This document shows, in pieces, positions 54,748 to 64,000 of a stretch of DNA of 64,000 nt. The notes below the pieces were generated by a model, which saw only the letters and a program-made list of their open reading frames with translations, was not told where the DNA came from and searched no databases. Position 1 is the first letter of the stretch. Each line of letters begins with the position of its first letter. The DNA is from Paenibacillus pectinilyticus (lineage in GTDB: Bacteria > Bacillota > Bacilli > Paenibacillales > NBRC-103111), in the NCBI RefSeq assembly GCF_001700435.1, contig NZ_LYPC01000028.1, positions 743,267-807,266 on the forward strand. The letters are read 5' to 3'. A program made the translations under genes and the position numbers.

Positions 54748-56931
54748 CTACGGTAATGGATGGTTATTCTCGCTAAACAGATATACGCTTCCTCCTTTAG
54801 GCAGATCTAGTTCAATTCGTGTATTTCCATCCTGGCTTTGCAGTATTGTATAGCTGACACTATTTAGAGAATCCCCTTCCACACATAGGGAAAGCGGTAA
54901 GTCGCATTGCACACGGCAGGGTTCGCCAGCAAGACTTTCCACGCGAATCCACTGTGTAATTCCGCCTTTGCGAACCGCGCTAACGAGGAATGCCCCTTCA
55001 GTTCGTAAATTTTGAATGACAACATCTCCCCACTCTTCTGGTAGAGCAGGAAATACACGGATACAATTTCCCCAGCTTTGCAGCAGCATTTGGTGAATGG
55101 AAGTCGCTGCCGAAAGCGGGGTCTCTATACAAGGCCCTGTCTCACGGTACATGGTGTTCGGCTGCACATGCTCGCGTATAAATTGCTTCAAATATTGTAG
55201 TGCTTCATTCCCTCGCCCCATAGAAGCATACATTGCAGACGCGATCGTAAAGGAATAGCCTCTAAGCGCACCTTCGAAATGAATCCAGTGATTCAAAGAC
55301 CTTTCTATGAGTTCCCGTGATTCTTTTTGTTCCCAATTCACTTCATACAAAGGATAAAAGGCCATTAGATGAGAGGCATGTCGATGTGATGTAAGCAGTG
55401 GAACATCTTTACCAATCATATATCCGGTTTGATCGACAGGATAATCAGCGAGATTGTTTAATACTTCGTTCCAACGAGGTAGAAGTTCATCATTTAATCC
55501 CAAACGATGACAAGCTGTGATCAATGTCTTACACCCCCATCGCAGTAGAGATAAATCATAATGTGTATCCTCAGCCAGAAGATGATATTCCGGAGACACT
55601 GAAAGGGGCAGATGATATCTGCCATCCTTGCCAAGCTTTAAAAGATGCAAGTAGTACCCCACTGCACGACGGAGCAAAGCATATAAACGATTACGAAGCA
55701 TTTCCTCATCCATGGAATATCGATACTGCAGCCAATAATTATGACAAGCCCACAGAAGGTTGCCTCGCTCGTCACTCACGGGACTAACGCAGTCGTAACT
55801 GCTAACCCTCCCGATTGCTGCTGAATCATGTTGATATGTTTTCGGTACATTACGGATCAAGTTCTCCAGTTGTTCGTCGAGTGTTCGACAAAGCGATTCT
55901 CCCAGCTCCATTCGATTCGCGGTGTAGATCGGCGAGTAGGTGAGCTGAACATTTAGATTCCACCAAATGGCTGGCCACGGAGTTAGGTCCATCCACGGCC
56001 CCATTAGATCAAGCATGGGTCTATCAGCGCGTGTTCCCGAAGCAAGCTTGTACATCTGAATCCAGTAAAATTTGGTGAGTTCTGTATCAGGCAAGGAGAT
56101 AAAGCTTGCTGGATAATAGGTATGCCACCACACACGGTGCGTTTCCCGCAAATGGGCAATGCCTAGAGCAGCCGCACTACTTACGACTTCTGTGCATTCC
56201 TGTTTGCCCGTTTGATGAAGTGAATCTCGCCCTACACTCAAAAACACAGATTTGAAACCGTCCTCATTCACAGAGGTTTCCATCCATGCGGTCGCATATT
56301 TACCGCCATCAGCCAGCTCTTGGGCAGTGATCTGTATATCACCGTCCCGCTCCCACCGTACCTCGGGATTCGTCACCCTCTTTGGACATGGGTAGTAGCC
56401 TCCTTCCGGCATTGAATGGAAAGTCACTCTCGGGTTTTCGGCTTTGCCCGGAACCCAAGTCCAGGTTGCTTCTTGCTCCCCGTCAGTATTACGACATTCA
56501 ATGACCGTCACAAGTAGTTCCGAATGCGTAAACGAACACCACTCAATATTCCCAAGCGTAGTCTTCATCGTGCAGGTTACTTCCGCATTCCACAAATCCA
56601 AGCGCATCTGACAATCTGTTATTCTTCCCTTCGTTTTCAAAACAAGCTTTCCTATGGGGATACGATAATTGCCTTCTATTGCATCTACATCATTAACTTG
56701 CTGTGTAACATCCGTTCGTCCGACATGCCAAACCATCTCATCCTCTAACTCGCTATAAATGATCGCCCCAAGCAGGCCATTGCCAATAAAAGCTCCCTCG
56801 TTCCATGAGCCTGGTTTGTGATTCCAATGTAAATCCTGACATTCCAGGAAGGACTTCCAGTCAATTCGATCAGTTGCTGTTTCCACCTTAGTAAACCCCT
56901 CTTTTCTAGACGACTCTGAGTCTCTTGACAT
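54748..56931 (-). CDS. GH95-like glycosidase
   Basis: A 727-residue protein related to the alpha-L-fucosidase/galactosidase family GH95. Signatures in order: WNEGAFIGNGLLGAIIY at the N-terminus, a (alpha/alpha)6 barrel with HRHASHLMAFYPLY, and the end motif SATSIHQMLLQSWGN then RVFPALPEEWGDV and RTEGAFLVSAVRKGG. No signal peptide is visible. The start ATG at 56931 forms a TGATG junction with the foldase gene, so the two are translated together. The exact specificity is not clear. Confidence 0.8.
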   Translation of the reverse strand: MSRDSESSRKEGFTKVETATDRIDWKSFLECQDLHWNHKPGSWNEGAFIGNGLLGAIIYSELEDEMVWHVGRTDVTQQVNDVDAIEGNYRIPIGKLVLKTKGRITDCQMRLDLWNAEVTCTMKTTLGNIEWCSFTHSELLVTVIECRNTDGEQEATWTWVPGKAENPRVTFHSMPEGGYYPCPKRVTNPEVRWERDGDIQITAQELADGGKYATAWMETSVNEDGFKSVFLSVGRDSLHQTGKQECTEVVSSAAALGIAHLRETHRVWWHTYYPASFISLPDTELTKFYWIQMYKLASGTRADRPMLDLMGPWMDLTPWPAIWWNLNVQLTYSPIYTANRMELGESLCRTLDEQLENLIRNVPKTYQHDSAAIGRVSSYDCVSPVSDERGNLLWACHNYWLQYRYSMDEEMLRNRLYALLRRAVGYYLHLLKLGKDGRYHLPLSVSPEYHLLAEDTHYDLSLLRWGCKTLITACHRLGLNDELLPRWNEVLNNLADYPVDQTGYMIGKDVPLLTSHRHASHLMAFYPLYEVNWEQKESRELIERSLNHWIHFEGALRGYSFTIASAMYASMGRGNEALQYLKQFIREHVQPNTMYRETGPCIETPLSAATSIHQMLLQSWGNCIRVFPALPEEWGDVVIQNLRTEGAFLVSAVRKGGITQWIRVESLAGEPCRVQCDLPLSLCVEGDSLNSVSYTILQSQDGNTRIELDLPKGGSVYLFSENNHPLP

Positions 56932-57887
56932 CAATCTTTCGCGATCTGATCGAAAGCCTCTCGATTGATCTCCACGTTCGCACTCTTCATTTTGACCGCC
57001 AATTGCAAGCTATATTGTTCATCCGTGTAGATGGCTTGTACGTTCGACTTCACATTATCCAATTCTTCATATTCGTCCTTGGTTCTCTCCACACATTTGA
57101 CGATGATCCACTTATCTGCATCTTGAAATACTTGACTTATCTGGCCGATAGCCAAATTCTCTGATACTTCAATTAAAGTAGCATACAACTCCGAATCTTG
57201 CTTTCTCCTATTCGCATCAAAAAACTGCTCGATTCCCGATTGTGAAGTATAACGCTTCGCTACTTCTTCGAAAGCTTCGCCTGTCAACAGGGCTGCACGT
57301 GCTTGCTCCATTTTGCTTTGGGCTAAGCTATCCTTAGATGAGAGGACTAGCTTCTGAATACGAATAGACGCAGGCTTCTTGAATTTCTGTTCTTTAATAG
57401 ATTCATACTGTGCTTTTAGTTGATTCGTTGTTTGAGCAAATTCATTCTTACCCAAAGCATCCTTTAACTGAATTACCACATTGGATTGCACATATCTGTA
57501 ATAATCCCCTTCAGAATATTGAGTCGGCCCATAAATGGGCTGCTTCTTCGCTACAGCCTCTTTCCGTCGAAGATTCTCTTCCTTCCATTGCTGATGAAAA
57601 TGAGCATAATCGATTCGATCGACAAGTCCTTTTTGTTTCGCCCACATTTGTTCTATTTTATTGCTGACAAGGGTTTGTAAAGCCTTATTTGCCAGTTGGT
57701 CTGCTTGCGTCAGACTGCGCATGTGATTCATGACTTGCAGGAGCTCTTGATACGAGATGGGTTCGCCGTTCACCAAGGCAATTGTTGAATTTGAGTTCAA
57801 ATTATCCTGCCGTACAAATACCCAACCTCCTAAAACTCCTAGTACAATAATTAAGATGATAGCTGCAGTCATAAACCTAAATCTCAC
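56931..57887 (-). CDS. Membrane-anchored parvulin-type peptidyl-prolyl isomerase (PrsA/SurA-like)
   Basis: A 318-residue protein with a single N-terminal anchor (MTAAIILIIVLGVLGGWVFV) and no lipobox, unlike PrsA. The first part has the SurA-like ALVNGEPISYQELLQVMN helix region. The second part has a parvulin-like fold (SIRIQKLVLSSKD, FEEVAKRYTSQSG, DADKWIIVKCVER) that aids folding of secreted proteins outside the membrane. It is the first gene of the GH95 transporter operon and couples to the GH95 gene. A foldase in a sugar operon suggests that a secreted product, such as the beta-helix protein next door, needs folding help. Confidence 0.75.
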   Translation of the reverse strand: MRFRFMTAAIILIIVLGVLGGWVFVRQDNLNSNSTIALVNGEPISYQELLQVMNHMRSLTQADQLANKALQTLVSNKIEQMWAKQKGLVDRIDYAHFHQQWKEENLRRKEAVAKKQPIYGPTQYSEGDYYRYVQSNVVIQLKDALGKNEFAQTTNQLKAQYESIKEQKFKKPASIRIQKLVLSSKDSLAQSKMEQARAALLTGEAFEEVAKRYTSQSGIEQFFDANRRKQDSELYATLIEVSENLAIGQISQVFQDADKWIIVKCVERTKDEYEELDNVKSNVQAIYTDEQYSLQLAVKMKSANVEINREAFDQIAKD

Positions 57888-57914
57888 ACGAACTCCCCCC
57901 TAAGTATGGAAAAT

Positions 57915-57943
57915 GGAAGGGTGCTTATGAGCAACACCCTTCC
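57915..57943 (-). terminator. Terminator of the beta-helix gene
   Basis: A perfect 9-bp stem (GGAAGGGTG / CACCCTTCC) with an 11-base loop, followed on the minus strand by ATTTTCC. Confidence 0.7.
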
Positions 57944-57954
57944 TGAGTTAAGTT

Positions 57955-60600
57955 TTAATTTAGTACGAGCTGTGGTTGATTTGCGGTATTTTCTTTGCTG
58001 TTAAACTGAATGGTTCGATCTTGGTCACTTGCACCTTGCACGAGTATCGTTACAGTTCCGTCAGCAATTTGGCTTTGAATGAAGGCTGTGATATTGAACT
58101 CTTGATAGGCAAGTGAATTCGAAACGTTTGCCGATGCCAAGACACCTGTCGATGCTGCTGGTCCATTATTCCAAGTAACACCGGTTTCTGTCCAGCTATC
58201 CGTTGTCACCCCATAAACTTGAACGTTTACAGACGAGCTATCTTGCACATTTCCTCCGAATATTCGCAGCTTCGCTGAGTTTATGCTTGTTTGATCCGAT
58301 ACGTCGAACTTCAAATAAAATTTGCGTGAATAGGAGCTAGACGTTCCATCTTTGGCAACCAAAGCCGTATCGCTGCCATAGTTGGTTGCCCCAAAGGACC
58401 CGTCACGGACATAAGCATCAGCTGTGGCGCTTTTCACAACTGTAGTAGATATGGGTTGCCCGACAATTGTAAGCTCCGGCTTCAAGCTACTTTCCTTACT
58501 GAAAATTTCGATTACTTTTGCCTCTAGATTGGCTTGCTGAATCACAAAGGAAGCAACCCCATCGGCCATCTGTGACTGTATAAAGGAGGTGACATCGACT
58601 TCCTGATATTTGTAGGTACTATTTAGAATCATGGATTGCAGCAGCGATGTTGTAGCGGCTGGTGCATTATTCCAAGTCAGACCGGTTTCTGTCCAACTAT
58701 CTGTCGTCGTGCCATAGATTTGGGCTGTTGCATTGAGCATATTTTGTCCATTGCCACCATACATACGCAATTTGGCAGAAGAAATCGATGCATAGCCAGA
58801 CACATCAAATTTCATATAAGCCTTGCGATTGTAACTGGATGTTTCGCTTTTGACGGATAGGATGCTTGTAGTGCCATAATTATTTGCAGCATAGCTGCCG
58901 TCCCTCACGTAAGCGTCAGCAATAGGATTTTTCTTGGAAGGACTTGGCCCAGGTACGTTAAGCCCTGTACCGTTATAGATACCGATGTTTGGAACAACGG
59001 TTGAGGAAACCGCATTACCGAAATAGTCTTTGCCTCCATTATTCGCTACTATCTTTCCGGTCCCAAGTGCGGGTGAACCCATGCGCAGCTGATACGCATT
59101 CGCTGATGTCAAACCAAGCGTTGCCCCGCCTGGATTTACAAATAGAGGATCTGTCGTAACCTTGGCGATGTCTGTCGGTTCGTTCGCTGAATGAATTCCG
59201 CTCGCTTCATAGAACATATTGTTATTATGAGTTAGCGCATTCCAACAGCCAGCACAATTCCAATTGGTTGTCAGCGTTGGATTCGTATTATAGTAAATAT
59301 TGTTATAGAAATTATATCCCGTTTTAACAGCTGTATCTCCATTAATAGCACTACTTCCACTATTGTAATAAAACACATTGTTATACACATAAGCCGGAGA
59401 TAATTCGTTGAATGCAAAATGCCTCCAAATCAAACCATCATTCTGACTCAGATTATAGCGGACAACATCATTTTTATTCGTCCCCATAAAGAGCATAAAG
59501 CCCATTGGGTTATCGTGGCTATAGTTATATTGATATACATCATTTTCCAAATGTTCATCTAGATCATAGGCGCATCCATCCTGATTCGAGGCAGGTCCGC
59601 CATAGACCTCGTTATATTGAAAAACTGAGTTTATAGAAACCGCAGTCCAGATGCCTGCTGCAGCTGCCGTAATCCGTTTGCTATAATTGTTTAATGTGTT
59701 GTATTCGACCACGGCTCCATCTGTATCGCGCAAAATAATACCGTCTCCGCCGACATCCGACATGATATTGTTAGCGATGTAGACGTTTGTATTCCAATTT
59801 CCATATTTTTTAGTTCCAGTCGTACCAAAGTCATCATCTCCAACATAATTGGCATGAGCGGCCAGACGAATCGCTACGCGATCTACTCGTTCAATCGTAT
59901 TGTTGACTACACGAATATCATCGAAACGAGCAGATGTCGCCTGTGATACAGTCGAAGTCCCTTTGATAACACCGATAATGGCTCCATTTTCCTTTGAGCC
60001 TGGATTATTATACGAGTCAATATCATGTACATAGCAATTTTGAATGTAAATATGGCTATACAGTCGATCTGATTCGTTCGAATCAATAACAAAGAATATT
60101 CCGCCTCGCAGCGTTGTAGAAGTATTGTTATCAACGTTAAAATCCTCATCGTTGGTTACTTCTAAATTGTTGATCTCCCAATACTCTTGATTCTTCAGCA
60201 GCACTGTCCCTGTGTTATAAGTCGTGGTTGAGTTATATATGGTCTGTATGTAATTATCCCCCCCACCATGAATTACCGGCTTGCTACCGATCCCATATTG
60301 ATCGATCACAATCGGACTTCCTGCTACGCCTGACCCTTTGGGCCATAGCTGACCTGTCCACACACCACCAGCTTTAAATAAAACGTGGTCCCCAGGCTGA
60401 AAATTAGTGCTGTTAACCTTGTTTAATGACTTCCAAGCAGTAGCAGCGCTTAGCCCATCACCACTGTCGTCAGCCCTTGAAGAATCGACATAGTACGTAT
60501 TCCCTGCTGCATGTGCCACCTCTGGAACTGCAAAAGGAATAAGTCCAATTGCAAGAAGTAAAGCCAAACTGATTGCAAACCATTTTCTTAAATTTTTCAT
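57955..60600 (-). CDS. Secreted right-handed beta-helix protein with two DNRLRE modules
   Basis: An 881-residue secreted protein. I chose the ATG at 60600 (MKNLRKWF), preceded by AGGAGG; the signal peptide ends near VAHAAG. Residues 30-560 form a parallel beta-helix (YYVDSSRADDSGDGLSAATA at the start, many N-rich turns), like polysaccharide lyases or GH-type pectin-degrading enzymes. Two related modules of about 150 residues follow, each starting ADAYVRDGS and containing SAKLR, TTDSWTETG and WNN, the DNRLRE pattern of secreted carbohydrate-binding-like domains. A possible catabolite-repression site overlaps the leader. It probably attacks a plant polysaccharide outside the cell. Confidence 0.85.
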   Translation of the reverse strand: MKNLRKWFAISLALLLAIGLIPFAVPEVAHAAGNTYYVDSSRADDSGDGLSAATAWKSLNKVNSTNFQPGDHVLFKAGGVWTGQLWPKGSGVAGSPIVIDQYGIGSKPVIHGGGDNYIQTIYNSTTTYNTGTVLLKNQEYWEINNLEVTNDEDFNVDNNTSTTLRGGIFFVIDSNESDRLYSHIYIQNCYVHDIDSYNNPGSKENGAIIGVIKGTSTVSQATSARFDDIRVVNNTIERVDRVAIRLAAHANYVGDDDFGTTGTKKYGNWNTNVYIANNIMSDVGGDGIILRDTDGAVVEYNTLNNYSKRITAAAAGIWTAVSINSVFQYNEVYGGPASNQDGCAYDLDEHLENDVYQYNYSHDNPMGFMLFMGTNKNDVVRYNLSQNDGLIWRHFAFNELSPAYVYNNVFYYNSGSSAINGDTAVKTGYNFYNNIYYNTNPTLTTNWNCAGCWNALTHNNNMFYEASGIHSANEPTDIAKVTTDPLFVNPGGATLGLTSANAYQLRMGSPALGTGKIVANNGGKDYFGNAVSSTVVPNIGIYNGTGLNVPGPSPSKKNPIADAYVRDGSYAANNYGTTSILSVKSETSSYNRKAYMKFDVSGYASISSAKLRMYGGNGQNMLNATAQIYGTTTDSWTETGLTWNNAPAATTSLLQSMILNSTYKYQEVDVTSFIQSQMADGVASFVIQQANLEAKVIEIFSKESSLKPELTIVGQPISTTVVKSATADAYVRDGSFGATNYGSDTALVAKDGTSSSYSRKFYLKFDVSDQTSINSAKLRIFGGNVQDSSSVNVQVYGVTTDSWTETGVTWNNGPAASTGVLASANVSNSLAYQEFNITAFIQSQIADGTVTILVQGASDQDRTIQFNSKENTANQPQLVLN

Positions 60601-60624
60601 ATATATCACCTTCCTCCTTATTTT

Positions 60625-60638
60625 ATTAAGCGCTTTCA
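60625..60638 (-). promoter_or_regulatory. Possible cre (CcpA) site
   Basis: TGAAAGCGCTTAAT on the minus strand matches 12 of 14 positions of the cre consensus TGWAANCGNTNWCA. It lies 25-38 bp upstream of the start codon, where a bound repressor could block transcription. Confidence 0.45.
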
Positions 60639-60771
60639 TTCCACTTAATCACTTAACTATAAGATTGAAGTAGAGATCTGAGAATGCGTTTTTTTTACCC
60701 ATATGTTAAGAATCTTTACATTACAACCTTAAAATCAATAAATTTCAATATCTCTATTAAACGGAAGATCC

Positions 60772-60797
60772 AGAGATGCATCATTCAAAGCATCTCT
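60772..60797. other. Hairpin
   Basis: A perfect 8-bp stem (AGAGATGC / GCATCTCT) with a 10-base loop, in the spacer between the recombinase fragment and the beta-helix gene. No T-run; role unknown. Confidence 0.35.
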
Positions 60798-60952
60798 ATA
60801 TCGTTGTTTATCCGATGCCCGTAATGGCATAGCTTGTGGTCATAACTTAATAGATAATCAAGTAACACTATTAATAAATTATTTTATTGGATGGATATAC
60901 TCTGGAGGATCTGTAGTAATAAGTTAAGATGAAATAATCGACACCGCCGGGA

Positions 60953-61222
60953 TTATTCGCTAATATTGCAAGGATTTCGTGAGACTCTTCGCTCACCGCG
61001 TAGTTGGGCGTAAAACTGAGTTGTAGATGCTTTCTCATGTCCGAGCATACCTTGAATGAATTCTAACGGTGCTCCGTTATCTAATAATTGACATGCATAA
61101 GTATGGCGGAATCAATGTGGATATACATTCACAGTAATATCACCTCGTTTAGCAAGCTTCTTCAAAGACCAACTTATTGTTGGAATCGTCAATTGACGGA
61201 TAGGGTTCGTTTTGGTGACAAT
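60953..61222 (-). pseudogene. Tyrosine recombinase C-terminal fragment
   Basis: A minus-strand frame reads TNPIRQLTIPTISWSLKKLA, ITVNVYPH, stop, FRHTYACQLLDNGAPLEF, IQGMLGHEKASTTQFYA. This is the catalytic end of a phage-integrase-type recombinase: H-x-x-R interrupted by a TGA in place of CGA, then LGH and the nucleophile Tyr. The N-terminus is missing and the frame is closed upstream, so it is dead. Confidence 0.7.
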
Positions 61223-61283
61223 TCAGTCGTGCACGCCAAAATGCTCAGAAACATGGATATGAAAATGTTCGAAGCTTGTTAAT

Positions 61284-62153
61284 TCAAACATATCCCTGCA
61301 TTTTCTTCCGATACTTCCCTGGCGTCAATCCAGTAGAAGTACGAAACATCCGAATGAAATAGTTATAATCGGATACCCCAACTTTTTCAGCTATCGTATC
61401 TACCGGCAAGGTAGTATTTGCCAGCAAATGCTTGGCCTCCGCAACGCGCAAGCTTTGCACATACTGAAGAGGTGTCATGCCTCTGTGCTTTTTGAAGCAG
61501 CGGATGAGGTAATCTTGATTGAAATGGAACTGTTCTTCCAGCATGTTAGCACGAAATGGCTCATATCGATGTTGCTGCAAATATTCCGCGATGGCGTCAG
61601 TCATGAGCATGGTGCTAGATTTCTTTCGACTTTGAATTGATTTCTGCAACCTACTTAGCAATTGACCAAGAAGTGTATGAAGTTTCAGGGCATCTTCTAA
61701 ATGAAGCATCTGATACAAGTTCACCATCTCGTCCAGAATAGGCGTAAGCAGGTCCATATCAAGCTGTGCATACTTAGGAATGTACATCAGTTGGCGAATT
61801 GGCTGCGTGTCCTGATCCGTTCCTTTGCGAAGCGGCCTCGACCAAGCGATCACATCTTCCTGAACAGTCCGAACCGGCTTATCGTGTTTGAAGTGAACCC
61901 AGTAAAGATGGGTATCCATCTCCGTTGGTTGATGTCCCCAGTGCTTTTTCCCAGGCTCGAGTACGAGCATTTGCCCCCCAGTAATCTCGTAAGCCTGATC
62001 TTCCTCAGTCATATATAACGCTCCGCTAGTACAGAAAATTAGGTCATATACATGAAACGTTCTATTAAAATGCTGCATCCCTGCTTGCCAAGTGCTCCGT
62101 CCTACCGTAATGAATTCTGGTAGCGGAGGCATGCTCAATTCCAATATGTCCAT
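61284..62153 (-). CDS. AraC-family regulator with cupin sensor
   Basis: A 289-residue soluble regulator. The N-terminal 90 residues are a cupin sugar-binding barrel (LYMTEEDQAYEITGGQMLVL, KKHWGH). The C-terminal 100 residues have two AraC helix-turn-helix units (FRANMLEEQFHFNQDYLIR and PVDTIAEKVGVSDYNYFIRM) and end in GLTPGKYRKK. GGAGGGATC precedes the ATG. It is divergent from the GH151-type gene, with 145 bp between them, so it most likely controls that gene. Confidence 0.88.
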   Translation of the reverse strand: MDILELSMPPLPEFITVGRSTWQAGMQHFNRTFHVYDLIFCTSGALYMTEEDQAYEITGGQMLVLEPGKKHWGHQPTEMDTHLYWVHFKHDKPVRTVQEDVIAWSRPLRKGTDQDTQPIRQLMYIPKYAQLDMDLLTPILDEMVNLYQMLHLEDALKLHTLLGQLLSRLQKSIQSRKKSSTMLMTDAIAEYLQQHRYEPFRANMLEEQFHFNQDYLIRCFKKHRGMTPLQYVQSLRVAEAKHLLANTTLPVDTIAEKVGVSDYNYFIRMFRTSTGLTPGKYRKKMQGYV

Positions 62154-62298
62154 CGTTCCGATCCCTCCACATTGCTATCTTACCACACCTTAGAAAAGGT
62201 CGAAATCGTACTATTTATAGTCGGTCTAGTTTCTATAATAATGCAAGGTCTGGCTTTACTATAAGTGAGGTAACCTTATATTAAGAGGAGCGATTACG
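62154..62298 (+). promoter_or_regulatory. Divergent promoter region
   Basis: The 145 bp between two divergent genes holds TATAAT (about 62235) and a GAGGAG ribosome site for the plus-strand gene. No clear repeated operator could be picked out. Confidence 0.4.
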
Positions 62299-64000
62299 AT
62301 GAGATTTCGTCAAGTCCATCTAGATTTTCATACTTCCGAAGCTATTTCAGACATAGGTATTCATTTTGATAAAAAGCAATTCCAATCGATGTTGAAACTA
62401 GGGCATGTCGATTCCATTACCATTTTCTCCAAATGTCATCACGGTTGGGCTTACCATCCTTCTGAAGCCAACGAAATGCATCCAGAGCTGAAGTTTGATC
62501 TCCTGCAGGACATGATCAAAGCGGCTCATGAAATTGACGTACGGACACCGGTATACCTATCAGCTGGACTTGATGAGAAGCTAGCACTGCGCCATCCCGA
62601 GTGGCTGATGCGAGATAAGGACGATAATACGAACTGGGTTCAAGGTTTCATGAAGCCGGGGTATCATCAATTCTGCATGAACTCGCCTTATTTGGATATA
62701 TTACTTGCACAAATTGACGAGGTTGTACAGAGATACGACGCAGATGGCATTTTTCTGGATATTGTCAGTGTGCGGAAGTGCTATTGCCACAACTGTATCC
62801 TTACTCTGCGAACTGAAGGAAAGGATCCGTTTGACGAGCAAGCGATTATCGAATTAAGTGAAAGAACGTATAGAAACTACACGGAGAGGGTGAAAGAAAC
62901 AATTCATGCACGTAAACCGCAGATGAATATATTCCATAATGGGGGGCATATCAGTCGCGGTCGTCGCGATTTAGCGCAAATGAACTCACATCTGGAATTG
63001 GAGTCACTTCCAACAGGCGGTTGGGGATATGACCATTTTCCGCTTTCTGCACGCTATGCACAGACGTTAGGTATGGACTTTCTCGGAATGACAGGTAAAT
63101 TTCATACCAACTGGGGAGAGTTCGGCGGGTACAAACATCCGAATGCGCTCCGCTATGAAGTCTCTCTTAGCATTGCTAATGGCGCGCGCTGCTCGATTGG
63201 CGATCAGCTTCATCCAGAAGGCGTGATGGACAAGGCGACATACGAGTTGATTGGAGCCGCATATTCCGAAGTGGCAGCCAAAGAAATGTGGTGCACGGAT
63301 ACGACGAGTGTTGCGGATGTTGCTTTGCTCAGTTTGGAAGCCTTGGGCATCCACGAGCATAGTATTCACACGGGTTTGAACGATGCGGGAGCCGTGCGGA
63401 TGCTGCTCGAGGGCAACATTTTATTCGATGTAATTGATTTGGAGCAAGATTTCTCGAGGTATAAAGTTATCATTCTGCCTGATCTTGTATCTGTGAATGC
63501 AACCTTGAAAGCAAAACTGGAGTCTTATTTTGCTCAGGGAGGTAAAGTGCTTGCGACAGGGAAATCTGGGCTGAATGAAGCTGGCGACTCATTTGTCATC
63601 GATCTTGGTATCACTTGGCTGATGGAAAATCCATTCAAACCGGATTATTTCCGCCCCAATTTCCCACTCAACAACTTGGGTGAGGCTTCCTTTATCTTCT
63701 ATTCGCAGGGCCAGAAGATTGCTTTGGCGGACAATGGGATAGAGCTTGGACACCGTGAAAATCCTTTCTTTAACCGTCAACTATACAAATTCTGCTCTCA
63801 TCAACATACGCCAAGCACCTTAAAAGCGGCTGGTCCTGGCATGGTAGAAAGCCCTAACGGTATTTACATCGCCTGGAATGTGTTCGAAGATTATGCTTCC
63901 TTTGGCAGTCTGGCGGTGCGTGAATCAGTCCTTTATGCCATTAACCGATTGCTGGGCTCATCCAAAACGCTCTCCACAAACTTGCCCGCACAAGGAATAG
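62299..64000 (+). CDS. GH151 / GHL6-type glycosidase (putative alpha-L-fucosidase), partial
   Basis: The frame runs 567 codons from ATG 62299 to the window edge without a stop. AGGAG lies 6 bases upstream. It opens with MRFRQVHLDFHTSEAISDI and has SKCHHGWAYHPSE, YDADGIFLDIVSV, then LESLPTGGWGYDHFP. These resemble the GHL6 (hypothetical glycosyl hydrolase 6) barrel followed by a trimerisation-like domain, the group with GH151 alpha-L-fucosidases known from Paenibacillus. The N-terminus lacks a signal peptide. It is the target gene of the divergent AraC regulator. Specificity is tentative. Confidence 0.75.
   Translation, partial: MRFRQVHLDFHTSEAISDIGIHFDKKQFQSMLKLGHVDSITIFSKCHHGWAYHPSEANEMHPELKFDLLQDMIKAAHEIDVRTPVYLSAGLDEKLALRHPEWLMRDKDDNTNWVQGFMKPGYHQFCMNSPYLDILLAQIDEVVQRYDADGIFLDIVSVRKCYCHNCILTLRTEGKDPFDEQAIIELSERTYRNYTERVKETIHARKPQMNIFHNGGHISRGRRDLAQMNSHLELESLPTGGWGYDHFPLSARYAQTLGMDFLGMTGKFHTNWGEFGGYKHPNALRYEVSLSIANGARCSIGDQLHPEGVMDKATYELIGAAYSEVAAKEMWCTDTTSVADVALLSLEALGIHEHSIHTGLNDAGAVRMLLEGNILFDVIDLEQDFSRYKVIILPDLVSVNATLKAKLESYFAQGGKVLATGKSGLNEAGDSFVIDLGITWLMENPFKPDYFRPNFPLNNLGEASFIFYSQGQKIALADNGIELGHRENPFFNRQLYKFCSHQHTPSTLKAAGPGMVESPNGIYIAWNVFEDYASFGSLAVRESVLYAINRLLGSSKTLSTNLPAQGI

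Overview
The window looks like chromosome of a Paenibacillus-like Bacillota. It carries many glycoside hydrolases, LplB/YtcP-type sugar ABC importers with lipoprotein binding proteins, and YesM/YesN-type two-component pairs, with GGAGG ribosome sites and frequent GTG/TTG starts. This placement rests on gene content, not on a marker gene.

Layout. 1-304: start of a membrane sensor kinase cut by the window edge, then about 1.2 kb of decayed sequence. 1.5-14.5 kb: an aldo/keto reductase, an operon of two permeases, a binding protein, a large glycosidase and a GH43 enzyme, and next to it a second binding protein followed by a membrane-bound AraC-type regulator. 14.7-31.9 kb: a sugar-utilisation regulon around one YesM/YesN pair: GH43-GH78-GH2, a binding protein, two permeases, GH1-SDR, and a divergent second SDR. 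Five promoters in this block share the same tandem 22-bp-phased operator with constant spacing to the -10 box, so they probably answer to one regulator, most likely the resident YesN-type protein.

31.9-47.4 kb: an AT-rich island. tnsA-tnsB-tnsC form a Tn7-like transposition operon, a second, C-terminally short TnsC-like ATPase is divergent to it, and no TnsD/TniQ is recognisable. The cargo is a four-gene ABC-three-component conflict system (MBL-fold protein, trypsin-like protein with a zinc-ribbon C-terminus, small middle component, Rad50-like ATPase) and an 1157-residue HD plus GHKL ATPase protein. The Rad50-like gene has a one-base frameshift just upstream of its Walker A motif. Repeats that resemble TnsB-binding sites cluster at 47.17-47.39 kb, and one near-identical copy lies upstream of tnsA. 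Exact transposon ends and a target duplication were not found.

47.6-64 kb: a second sugar operon (membrane-anchored parvulin-like foldase, GH95-like enzyme, two permeases, binding protein) with its own YesM/YesN pair, a secreted beta-helix protein with two DNRLRE modules, a dead tyrosine recombinase fragment, and an AraC regulator divergent from a GH151/GHL6-type glycosidase that runs off the right edge. No rRNA, tRNA or CRISPR array was seen.
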